Assembly (NCBI RefSeq): GCF_026914185.1
Contig: NC_070571.1
Span: 5,208,001-5,272,000 of the forward strand
Source of the DNA: Puccinia triticina
Lineage: Eukaryota > Basidiomycota > Pucciniomycetes > Pucciniales > Pucciniaceae
DNA: 64,000 nucleotides
Direction of reading: 5' to 3'
The notes beneath the pieces were generated by a model. That model did no database searches. It was not told the DNA's origin and saw nothing but the letters and a program-made list of their open reading frames with translations. This document shows positions 11,713-21,475 of the stretch, piece by piece. The number at the start of each line of letters is the position of its first letter. Position 1 is the first letter of the stretch. The position numbers and the translations under genes were made by a program.

Positions 11713-11940
11713 TCAAGCGGGCCCGGTGGTGGGTTTGCCCTGAAGGTCCTTGAGCTCTTGTGGGAGTTCTTGGACATTGAAGACAATGCCCTGGCGGCGG
11801 GTTGGTCGAGATGAGACCTGAGGCGCAGCAACTTTAGGAGCTGCCGGGCGTGGTGGCTTCAAGTTTCTGTGGCGAGTGTTGTCGCGTGAAGGGGCACCAA
11901 TAGGGCAAACGGGGGAGTCGGTGTCGTAAACGACCCGCAT
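11713..11940 (-). CDS. small proline-rich paralog B, unknown function
   Basis: This is a 75-residue frame starting MRVVYDTDSPVCPIGAPSRD and ending with the block RRQGIVFNVQELPQELKDLQ and the tail GKPTTGPA. It shares CPIGAPSR and the GIV...LPxELKDL motif with paralog A, and both end in a Pro-Ala-stop aligned at the same place. The middle is rich in Pro, Ala and Arg. Just upstream, a CTCAG acceptor (about 11955) and an AAG|GCAAGT donor (about 12042) suggest a 5' UTR intron. Conservation of the frame between the duplicates is the main reason to think it is coding. No known family was recognised. Confidence 0.45.
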   Translation of the reverse strand: MRVVYDTDSPVCPIGAPSRDNTRHRNLKPPRPAAPKVAAPQVSSRPTRRQGIVFNVQELPQELKDLQGKPTTGPA

Positions 11941-12269
11941 GACGCTACACCTGAGATGTAGGAAGAAAACAACGGCCGGAGGAGTTAAAATGCGCTGAGG
12001 ATAAGCAAGGTTGAAGGACTAAAGGTGTAGGGATAACTTGCCTTTTTGCCGGAGAGGAAGGGAATAAGAGTAAAACGGCTTGTTTGATGCGCTAAAGGCC
12101 GGCTTTCTATATGTTTTTATCAGAGGCGATGATCCCCAGAAAAAATGTTACTCTATACATCGGAAAAGGAGAGAGCTATCGAGGATATCTATAAGAGGAT
12201 TGGAGGAAATTTCACTTACGCGCTTCGCAAGTAAAGAGTTGGAAGAGGGAGTGCGTGTGTGCGTGAGAT

Positions 12270-12286
12270 GGGGGGGGGGGGGGGGG
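12270..12286 (+). repeat. poly-G tract (17 nt) in duplication unit 2
   Basis: An uninterrupted G run at the position equivalent to 10719-10732 in unit 1. Confidence 0.85.
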
Positions 12287-12669
12287 TCGGGGCTGCAGAG
12301 ACTAGGGAAGAGAGCTGGAAGGCCAAACAATCGGTGTATTTAAGCACGATGGCTGGTTCAGCATTTAATGCTGCTGCGATGGTAGAATGCTGCAACCACC
12401 CTTTGTGCTTCGCCCCTCTTACGCGCTGGGGTAATTTGGCGCTCCGCTGAGCTTTTTCTAACCATTGCAGCGTGATCGGAAAACACTGGTACGCGTAACT
12501 TGTGCACCGTGATTGGCCAGGGGCAGTAAACAGTAAAACTCTATTCAAGTAAAGCTTTCGAGATTGTTTTTTTTTGGGAATAATTGCTCAGCAAGCTTTG
12601 TGACCACAGTTAACAGAGAAGTATGTACCGAGTAGATGCGTTGGCCGGTATTCTCGAATCATAGCCGTG

Positions 12670-13948
12670 GCCATTGCTAATAGAATGACACAACTTCAAA
12701 TCGACTTCACATACTTCTACGCACAAGCTGGCTCCTGTCTTGGTTTGTCTGCTACCCAGATGGCAGAAGGGATGAAGAGGTCCAGTAACATTATGTTAAA
12801 GCACCCTTACTCTTGTACTTGAGAATTGGAATCAGTGCATATACCCATCGACCATGAAATTTCTAGCTCCCTTTACTCTGCAGCGGATGTACTTATGCTA
12901 ATATCCGTCGTATGGATATCTTGGATTTATTTTCGAAATTGTGTGCACTCGTTTTAAAAATGTGCCATCAACCGTTTTATTCTTTTGATTGCAACAAATA
13001 AACAGCGTTGTGTGAGAGGTTTTCAACACCTCGGTTGCGGTAAGCCAACGGGACCCACAGAAATAGTGAAGATGACAGGAGGGAGAAGAGTCAAGGTTTA
13101 CGGGTGTTCAACAATCAATCTCCATCGTGGCGGAAGGGAAAGATTTAGGAAGTGTACACTTGTTGTTTAGCAGGCACGGGTTGGGCTCTAGCCCCCCCCC
13201 CCCCCCCCCCCTCCTCAGGACGTTATACACCCTTGACACCCTTGCCGAGGCCCGACACACACCCGTTCGTGCTGCTGCAGAGAGGAGGTCCCCTCCGACC
13301 TCTCTTTTATCTCTGCGGCGGCGAGGAGTTGAGCCTTTCTACCCATGAGGCTTCAGCCCTCGTGGCCTCATCAGAAACCCTACAAAGTTGCTCCCCTAGT
13401 CACTCCCTTACTTCTAGGACTCCCTAGATGCCATACGGAATCGAATGTGTAAGAAGTATATATAAACAGAAGCCCGAGTGGCCGAGTGCCGTAGCGCGCT
13501 CCATGCCAAGACTGCAGATCCACCCGGCCTGCAGGCCAGAGTTAGCCTGAAGGCCCTTGCCCGACGCAAGTAGTTTCTCATGGAATTCTAACCCAGTCCA
13601 CTTGAGAACCGTACTACAGTATGAACATGGAGTGCCTTTTACCCTCCATCAGTCTGGGACCTGGACTTCGGCTTCAGTGCACGGCATCATGGACGGCATT
13701 GGAACCCTGCAACCGGTTAACTTATCTGGTCGTACTTTCATTCCAATTCACTCTTCGACCCCAGTCTGTATCTCCTCTCTCCAAAAACTCAATTATTCGC
13801 ACTCTTATTGAATTTCATCTTTCCCGGAGCTCTTCGTTTGGTCCATCCCTTCCAGTCCGAAGACCTCGAGGAGACCTCACCGGCTATATTCCCTCCCTTC
13901 AGCCATTCAGCCATCAAATATCTTATTCCCACCTCCTTGCTGCCCAAC
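12670..13948. other. intergenic with poly-C tract and dispersed repeat
   Basis: It holds the inverted partner of the 8850-8935 repeat (13063-13147), a 20 nt poly-C run (13192-13211) and the presumed 5' region of the HHCC-finger gene. No coding exon with a recognisable block was seen upstream of 13949. Confidence 0.6.
13063..13147 (-). repeat. dispersed repeat, copy 2 (inverted relative to 8850-8935)
   Basis: The reverse complement carries CCTTCCGCCACGATGGA, ATTGATTGTTGAACACC and CCCTCCTGTCATCTTCACTA, as at 8850-8935. Confidence 0.7.
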
Positions 13949-15707
13949 ATGATGATCATGGCCTGTACCAACGGAAATGATGGATACCCCTGCCAGGCCG
14001 AATTCAATCGGCGAATGGAGCACTACATTGCTAGAAAAAAACGTTCGGAGAGGACTGTGGTTGTATGTGATCTTAACCATTGGCACTTGAATCTTGACGA
14101 CATATTCTCAGGCTGACTTCATTACGGATGAACGTGCGTGCAATTGCCACTGCCGGTCTTCTTCGATTGTACAGAGTGAAGGCGAGCTGGCGATAATCTA
14201 TCATCTTTTGTCGGACCCGGCCGCCATGCGAGCCGAGGTCGATGTCAGCCATCGGACCTGGGTGAAAAAAACTTTCATGCTCAAATCGTTTGGTAATGGC
14301 ACCTTCGTCTGTCACAAGGATAAAGGGCAATCGATGTCTCAACCGGTGGCGTCGAAGGAGAAGATGTACTTTATCCTCAAGCAAGCACACGCCTCGGAAG
14401 GACATGGGGGTCGAGACAAGACCGCCAAAGCCGTGAAGAAGACGCACTCTTTCATTCGTAAAAGCTTGATTTGTCTGTTCTTGGAAGTCTGTCCGACCTG
14501 CAAGACCCGCAATGAAGCAGTGAAGAAAGACAAACTGGCGAACGCCCAAAGCGCCAGAGATGCACCCAGTCCACTCAGTCACTTGGAGTCTGCTTCAAGC
14601 ATCGATTCATGGGACCAATCCTCGCTACAAATCCATCCAACTCACTCCTTAAACCCCTACCAGAGCAGTAGCTATCATCCAACCTCCCCGTTCTATCCCG
14701 TGGAAGACAATCAAAGGTTGACAATTCCAACCTTGAGTACTGCCCTGAGAAGAGCGCCTTCGCATGGCGTTGTTGGGACTTTGTTCCCTGATCCGGGTAC
14801 CAGTCATGCTCGTAGTCACACCTTCCCCCTCCTCGACAATAGCTACCCTCTTCAACAAGAACAATTCGCACAGTCTCCCGTTGGATTTGGCTTCCAATCT
14901 CCGCTGCTGTCCGCGGTCGGCTCCCAGGGCGGCTCGGTGTACGATTCTTATAATATCGACCATCTATCCGAGCTGACGGCCGCACTCCAGCAGCAAAGTT
15001 TCTGTCCTCCCATCTTCTCAGTTCAAGTCGATGCCCCTGGCCATGAAGTACGAAGTTCCGGGCAAGATTTCTTCCTTGATGATCAGACTTATTTCAATCT
15101 CCACCCGCACCAGTCACGTATTTCTTCTGAGGCCATGACCTCACAGGGCTCTTCCAACAATCTATATGACCCCACTAATGTCCCCTATCTCTTGAGCTCT
15201 CAACCTGAACAGACTTTTCAATGCACCTCAGCCATCATGCACTACGACTCTTTCAATAACTCAGGTCCCAGTTCGGAGCATGATCAGTCACCCTCCAACT
15301 CATTTGAGCAAGCTCATGAGGACAACTTGAGCAAATCCCGCATGAGCTCCGCAGGGCCCCCTACCTCGTTGGAATTGAATACGTACGACCTCATGTCCTC
15401 CTACAACCCCGCCGCCTCGGTCCGGGCTGAGACGTTCGGGCAAATCCAGTCGCAGGAGGGTGGTCGACGCTCCTTCCAGGACAAGAACTACAAACACCTA
15501 TCACTCCAATCACTCACGGGCTCCCAGAACATTCAGGACACCTTCCGGAACAGCGACTCTGGGACATACTCTAGCCCTTCGACGGCCGGGTCCATGTGGA
15601 CAACTTCTGGCGATATCAGCACGTCCATGCTGACCGCCGACTACCAACAATTGATATCCGGTTTTGCCGCAACCGGCGAAAGTTTTGACCGGGAAGAATT
15701 GCAGTAG
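13949..15707 (+). CDS. integrase-type HHCC zinc-finger protein with long Ser/Gln/Pro-rich tail
   Basis: There are two exons, 13949-14062 and 14112-15707, separated by a 49 nt intron (GTATGT...TCAG, phase 0), giving 569 residues. The N-terminus starts MMIMACTNGNDGYP and has a basic stretch ARKKRSER. Residues about 120-170 hold the H-x4-H plus C-x2-C pattern of the retroviral/retrotransposon integrase N-terminal finger (His131, His136, Cys165, Cys168; blocks LKQAHASEGHGGRDKT and CPTCKTR). No integrase core (DDE) follows. Instead there are about 400 residues rich in Ser, Gln, Asn and Pro. Related basidiomycete proteins with this finger and a disordered tail are single-copy genes, so a domesticated, possibly transcription-related role is inferred. 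The first ATG of the cluster MMIM was chosen because the exon 1 frame is closed upstream only by non-ATG codons. Confidence 0.72.
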
Positions 15708-18464
15708 TACCTGCAAAGCTGATCTACCCGTTGAATCCCTCGTCCCCATAATGCCGAGCCCATCGATGAGCGTTTTGGCACTCTTGCTGTTCTCAATCAA
15801 TTCTTGACCTTCCTTCTTGCTTGGTTTTTTATTAATTATGCTCTGGAGCTTGATGGTTAATCTCATTATGCACTCTGTCTTAAAGATCTTGGTGGCTTAC
15901 CTCTAGCGCGCCTTAATGTTTATGTACCCCTCCCTTTCCTCCCTCCACCCAACTATCCATATGTATATGTCTATATGCATCCATTGGTTACATGTTCTGT
16001 GTTCGGCCTGCTTCTTTTTGTCTGCAAAGGGACCAGACCTTGCACATCAACCAAATTCTCTTAGCTTGTACCGTAAAAATTCATTTGATTTATTGTCTGT
16101 TTTAAGCAAATTGAATTTCAAGCCTCGCCCAAAACAAGAGAAAAAAATGGAGGGGTAAGAAATACAACTCCCACTTAACTCGCCGAGTTGGAGATACCCG
16201 GAAGACGGTCGAGTGACAGCCTGTGATCCTGGCACCAAATTTCATAATTATCCGATACTTTTTGGGAGTCCTGCCTCCAGAGCCCTGGCGGGGATGGGAG
16301 TTGTCAACCTATACAAACAAACAAATATTTTCCGTACTTTTTTGCAAGTCGGGCTCCCAGATCTGAGTTCATGTAATAATTAATTTCAGTCTGGGGGTTG
16401 GCCGATCAGCAAGCCATTTATGACTCGTGAGTACATTCTGTACCGGCGAAGGTAGATTCTGCCACGGAGGAATCCTCCTCGCACGGCGGCCGGGCGGTGT
16501 AAGCTTTGCTCTAGCAGGCCTGTACTGCCGAGGAGGAATCTTCCTCGGAGGATAAATAGGTAAATGTTGTGCCTTCCGGCCAAGGAGGATTCCTAGAATT
16601 CCTTCTCGCCGAGTTTGCTTGCCGAGGGACATCCCCCCTCGGTACAGCAAGGCCGCACATGTCACGCTGCGGTTAGTTTTGTAGCTTTGTAATTTAGCGG
16701 TTGTTGTGGCCGCTACAACTCAGCTACAAACCAGCTTCAAGGGACAGCCCGCCCTCGCAAGCGGGCAAACCAACACCGTGTCGGTCGCCGATCGAAATCA
16801 TTTCCATGCACTTCACCCGTGTTGTACCTGCTCTTTGAGACGGAATCCTTCTTGGCTGGTAGATACGGGGGACGTAAACCCCTGAATCTAGGGGGAGAGG
16901 CACCTCCTGTGTACCATTTTCAAACGTATTCTCGTTCTCCTGGTATCCTGCAAAGAATACGATTTCTGGATTGAAACAGATCACGCGCCTAGGCCTGCCA
17001 GATTACAAGGAACTTGTTCCAATCTTGTTATGTACTCAAGCAACGTTAGTGCGGACCACGAACGAAACTAATTACTCCCAGTGAGACTCTCATGACCAAA
17101 GTTTGTGGGTGTAATTTGTGAGTCTTTGTGTTGAAGAAATGCAGAGACTTTCTGTCCAGTATACAACTTGATAGGCGCGTCATTCCTTCTCCGCCGTCTG
17201 AACATGTTCAAGTGGCACACTGTTTGCGCATGTGACTACCTGATAAGGAAGTGTTAGGTTGACGGATGTTGACCTCGCAGGGAACCTGTTTCGTAGAAAG
17301 AAAAGCGGACACAAGTCAATTACGAGGGATACGACCTGATGAGTTAATATTTGAGCCAGGAAGAGTGAGGTGTGCAAGGATCAGACGCATTATGAAAATG
17401 ACACCCTGTAAAGTTGACTTCAGATTGGGCGTTGAAGTAATTCAACTAGGTTCTCAGAAGGATTGCAACAGATGTCTGTTGGGTGCGTAGCTCATCATTT
17501 CAATGATGTCGATTAAAAAGAAGGGATAGATAGATCTGGGGAAATTGCGAGAGAGACTTACGTTGGGAACCTGGAATGAGTCGTCCTGGGGCAAAAGCGA
17601 CGAAGTGCGGTTTCTTCTACGCACAAACAGTCATTTTGAGAATATGGTTAGGGCAAGATGAACTTTCGTTCCTGCGGAGCGCGCAAAGCTGGATATTGGG
17701 GCTCCGAACTTGTCTCGCGCGACCTAGGGGGGGGCCCATGGCCAACTGAATAGTTAAGTTGATCGGGGGGTTGCGGTTGCTCCTTCGGTTCCACCCTTTC
17801 GGGCATCGAGAGAACCATTGTTGGCTGGCTCGCTCTTGGGCACCCCTACTTTCATTGAGGCATGGTTTTTTTTCTTTGTGACGCGTCACCGATGCAGAAA
17901 GAGGACTCGTGGTGACTATGGGCGATGGGACCCGGTTTGGAGTCTTTTGTCGTGGTTATTCAGGGTTATTCCGGCAACGGTTTCAGACAACACAGATGCC
18001 CACAGCCCATGTCATGTGTGCTCATGTGTGATGTCATTTCATAGACCGTAAGAGAGTTGGATCGCCGAGGACACCGCAGATGCCCATGCCCACCTGGTCA
18101 GTCGACATAAACCTGGGAAAAGAACAAGGAAGGAGATAAATGTGATGCAGAGTTTTTCAAACCCGAGTGATGTCGGTTTGACATTTGAATCTTCAACTTG
18201 AATTTAATCAAGGCAGTGCGGCAGCCCAGCACGAGGTTTCCGGCGCTGTTGGCAGCCATCCGGCGGGAGGTAAAGCGTTGAACTGAGGGCGAGGGAAGTG
18301 GAAATGGCATCCCAAGCTATTAAAAGGGCCAGTCGATTCCCATTGCCAAGCACCCTAGACCGCCACCTACCGCGACGCACCGACTTTGCCCACTTTGTGA
18401 CTCTTTCGAGACGCCGTCCTAAAAAAGCAACCAGCCAGAGAGAGTGCCCGACGCAGCGAAGGCC
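15708..18464. other. 2.7 kb intergenic, no gene identified
   Basis: Short open frames lie on both strands but none shows a known block or conserved splice structure. Between 16430 and 16660 several imperfect palindromes around GAGGAATCCTCC, GAGGAATCTTCCTC and GAGGATTCCTAGAATTCC occur. Confidence 0.5.
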
Positions 18465-19233
18465 ATGTTCGCCTCAATCGTGTTCCCCATGCTCGTCCTA
18501 GTGCAGCTTGTTTCGGGGCAAGTGAAGCCGTCTTCGATCAGGTGTGCTACCGCCGACGGGTCTCAGCCCTTGCTTGACCGACGCGACTGCACCGAGTGAG
18601 TGCCCGATTTCTCTCGGCTTCTCCGCGTCGCTTGCGCGCCCCCATCGTGATGGGTCGGACTCTGATCTCAGTATGTACGGTGGATTGGCAGCACGCTCGG
18701 CCAGTTCTTCGTCGAAAGTAACGTCGTCAGCTGGTCTTCTGACAGCAACATGCGCACCTGTGGGACTTGTCGAGTACGCCCCCCGCTGCCTTCTCTTCCC
18801 CGACCCTTACCTTCTGTAGAAGCTGCTTTTAAACGTGCGCGTTCCTTTGCACTCTTGCGGCTCCTCAAAGCTGTCTCTTACCAAGCCTAGTGTTCGCCCG
18901 AAAAGAGTCTACAACGCGTCAGCTTGCTCATCCACTTAAGCTGCGAAGTTTTGGCAACATAACTGAGAATCTAAATCCCGCCGATTTGCTTCCATGCAGC
19001 GTTTTCGAGTATGCGTTGACAGCGGTTCATCTTGGCCTGGATGAATGTCGCAACCAAGTAAGCAAAGAGTCATCATGCTCCATTGTTGAAAAGAGGCACT
19101 GATTGGATGAGTTTTATCTTCCGTGAAACGCGTGTATACACAGCCGTTCAATGCGACGATAGGGGCCAGTCAGCCGATCTCGGTCATTCTGGATTACGGC
19201 CACAACGGCTCGCGTTGTCAGAAGCCCAATTAG
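18465..19233 (+). CDS. small secreted cysteine-rich protein, candidate effector
   Basis: Four exons are proposed: 18465-18595, 18692-18773, 18923-19057 and 19144-19233, with phases 2, 0 and 0 closing to 145 residues. The N-terminus MFASIVFPMLVLVQLVSG is a convincing signal peptide. The mature part has seven cysteines (27, 42, 67, 70, 96, 113, 141), including a CGTC pair. It carries the blocks DRRDCTDTLGQFFVESN, EYALTAVHLGLDECRNQ and the C-terminal ISVILDYGHNGSRCQ. Spaced cysteines with a terminal hydrophobic strand and a last Cys recur among secreted proteins of plant-pathogenic basidiomycetes, but a named family was not recognised. The exon 2 acceptor (18691) was preferred over one at 18671 because it keeps a smooth reading. 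The exon 3 acceptor is the least certain. Confidence 0.7.
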
Positions 19234-19953
19234 GGGAACGGACTGGCCGCCCGCCTGTCTCATTCACATTTGCGACCTCTCCCTTCAGCAGTCTGTGGTT
19301 GATAGGTCCCAGACAGATGGGGTTACTAAAATATCCAGACTTCAGTGTACTTCATACTTAGTCCTACTGTCTGATCTGCATGTTAATTGACATTATTCTT
19401 ATGATTGAGAAAGATGACTTGGAGTTATTTGTCTCCTTGTTCTTTACAAAATAAGTGAATGATTGGGGCATGGTGGGTGCATGTTGAGTAAGAGCAAACT
19501 GGTTAAGTCGAACGAAAGATTCAAGCAGATCACAGAATATCTTCTCATGGAGTGGCTGAGTATCGTCTTCTCAGAACCTCAAACAATCCGTATCAACAAG
19601 AGTATTCTGGCCTCCAAAGCCCTCACAAACACAGCAAGGATATATCCGACGTGTGAATTCAAGAAACGGCCCCTGAGCTAACAGATGGTATGCAAGACCA
19701 AGGACAATGGGAATTGGATGGGGCTTAATGACACTTTGGATTTGGGATCCGCGGTCTTGCAACTGATTGCACACAATGTCCCCCGATCTGAGTCGATTTT
19801 CGACAAGACAGGACCATTGTGGCTCCTGATTTTTCTCCAATGCTCATTCCTGGGCTGTCGGGTGAATACCGAGTGCGGAGATCTTCTATGGATCAATTTT
19901 TTTGGCAGTGTTGGGCGGGGGTCTGAGGGGTACAGTGTGCAGAGGAGGGAGGT
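19234..19953. other. intergenic, no gene seen
   Basis: This is the region between two convergent genes (plus-strand secreted protein, minus-strand kinase). Open frames here have no recognisable block. Confidence 0.55.
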
Positions 19954-20974
19954 TTATGAGAGAGGGGTGGCAGTGGGCGGCGCGGATTCTGGAGGAGCTC
20001 GAGCGGATGATGGAGGAGGGATTGAGTCGAGTGTGGCGAGGATGGAGCGGACGACTTGGGGGGTGACAGGGAAGGGGATCGTGGCGACGGGGGCCGAGGC
20101 GGGCTGCTGGGCTTGGCAGGAGGCGGCACCGGGACGCAGGACGAGGTGGCGGGTGAAGCCCTGGGCCGGGTGGGGGTGAGCAATGCTGGGGTGCAGGAGC
20201 GATAGGTGTGCATGCAGCGGGACTCACTTCCGAGATCTGGGGCGCGACCCATTCCTTGTTTGCGACGACGTTCAGGATGCCCATTCCCTCGCGGACCGAG
20301 TGGATGGTCTCGTGGCCGGTCCTGGCACGCAGGCGTCTGGCGCACTCCTGCGACGACGGATGGATCCGGGGCTGATCAGCTCCCCCGCCCCTCTAATGGC
20401 GAAATACGGATATCCGGCATACCTCGAATGGCGTCGCGAATTCGATCAGATCGCAGTCCACACTCTGGGTCCCCGGCGGCTGGAGTTGGTCGAACTCTTG
20501 CCCGATTCGGATCCAGGTCCGTCTCTGTTTGGGGTCGAAGTTCTGCCGGTCAATGATGATCGATTTCCCCTGTCCGATCAACACATGAATATGGGGATCA
20601 TTATTTTTTTTGAACGATGATATGTATGTGTTTGTATGTACCTCTTTCAAAGATCTCCTGGCCATGGCTTCGCATGCCTGGCGTTTGCCCAAGACGTCTT
20701 GGCAGATTCGGACAAAGTTCTATCGGATAGGAGAAGAGACGATGAGCCTAGTACGTACATAGTTATTTTTTTGGGGGGAAGCTTACGGGGTCTGAGTTTT
20801 CTAGCTGGGTGGCAAAGGTTGATTTTCCGCTGCCGCTGTAAATATTTATACAGGAGATGAGCTAGTGAGTGGATGTAAATATGCTGTGTTGGTGAGAACT
20901 GACACCCATCCGGATAGGACCAGTATCCTCGGTGGCTTGTCCGGCGTTCGTTCTGGTTGGCTGAGGTCGGCCAT
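19954..20974 (-). CDS. P-loop polynucleotide-kinase-like protein
   Basis: Six exons, 20974-20904, 20835-20787, 20719-20642, 20569-20423, 20347-20228 and 20160-19954, close to 223 residues. A Walker A motif GWVGSGKST (residues 22-30) is assembled across intron 1. It is followed by ICQDVLGKRQACE (residue 45 on), then SIIIDRQNFDPKQRRTWI (69 on), a pattern shared with the kinase domain of PNKP-type 5' polynucleotide kinases (AAA_33 fold). A lid-like block ECARRLRARTGHETI and the late block PQISEGFTRHLVL follow. No phosphatase or FHA domain is present, so it is a stand-alone kinase fold. The substrate (nucleic acid 5'-OH or a small nucleotide) cannot be told from sequence. It is transcribed away from the oligopeptidase gene, 501 bp apart. 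Confidence 0.75.
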
Positions 20975-21260
20975 GTCGGATGTGTGGAGATGGATGGAGA
21001 AGGCGGGAGTTACTGTCGGCGCGGGGCCCCCCCGGCAGCCATGGAGTGCAGCAGGCGTGCGGCCCAAGTGCAGCACACCATCTTCTCGGAGGGGACAGCT
21101 TCCAGGCAGGCCGATCGGCACAGACCCGGGCTGAGGCCGGGAATGCCGGCAGCCGGGAGCCAGCTGGCCGGCGAGGGGAGACCCACAGGTCGGCCGGTGG
21201 GGCCCGGAGAAGGCACCATCTGCTTATCTCGCCGAGGATGACGACGACGACGACGACGAC

Positions 21261-21292
<32 letters not shown>

Positions 21293-21475
21293 GGGTGAGG
21301 GTGAGGAGCAGCAGGGGAGTGAGTGTGCCCTCGCTGTTGACCACACACCACATAAACTGACCCCCAACCAACCACACAGCTCATCGGAACAACACTCCCC
21401 TCAGTCACCCCCAAACCAAAACACCCACTCCGCCTACAACGACACGCAGCCTGCCCAGCACACAGCCTACGGACC
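20975..21475. promoter_or_regulatory. divergent intergenic region with GAC/GAT microsatellite
   Basis: It separates the start codons of the kinase-like gene (minus) and the oligopeptidase (plus). It contains GAC repeats followed by GAT repeats (21237-21292). It presumably holds both promoters; no TATA box is obvious. Confidence 0.5.
21237..21292 (+). repeat. compound microsatellite (GAC)n(GAT)n
   Basis: About eight GAC/ACG units run directly into about nine GAT units. It lies within the presumed bidirectional promoter. Confidence 0.95.

Larger units (their letters stand above)
11396..12665. repeat. tandem duplication, unit 2
   Basis: This is the second copy of the 9659-11155 unit in the same orientation, including a paralogous gene, poly-G tract and promoter-proximal blocks. 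Similarity fades after about 12665. Confidence 0.75.

Noticed and set aside
13480..13560. Possible tRNA (GCCCGAGTGGCCGAGTG...)
   Set aside because: The first arm looks tRNA-like but no anticodon stem, T-loop GGTTCRA or matching acceptor stem could be found.
14073..14582. 169-codon minus-strand frame
   Set aside because: Antisense of the HHCC-finger gene; the zinc-finger block lies on the plus strand.
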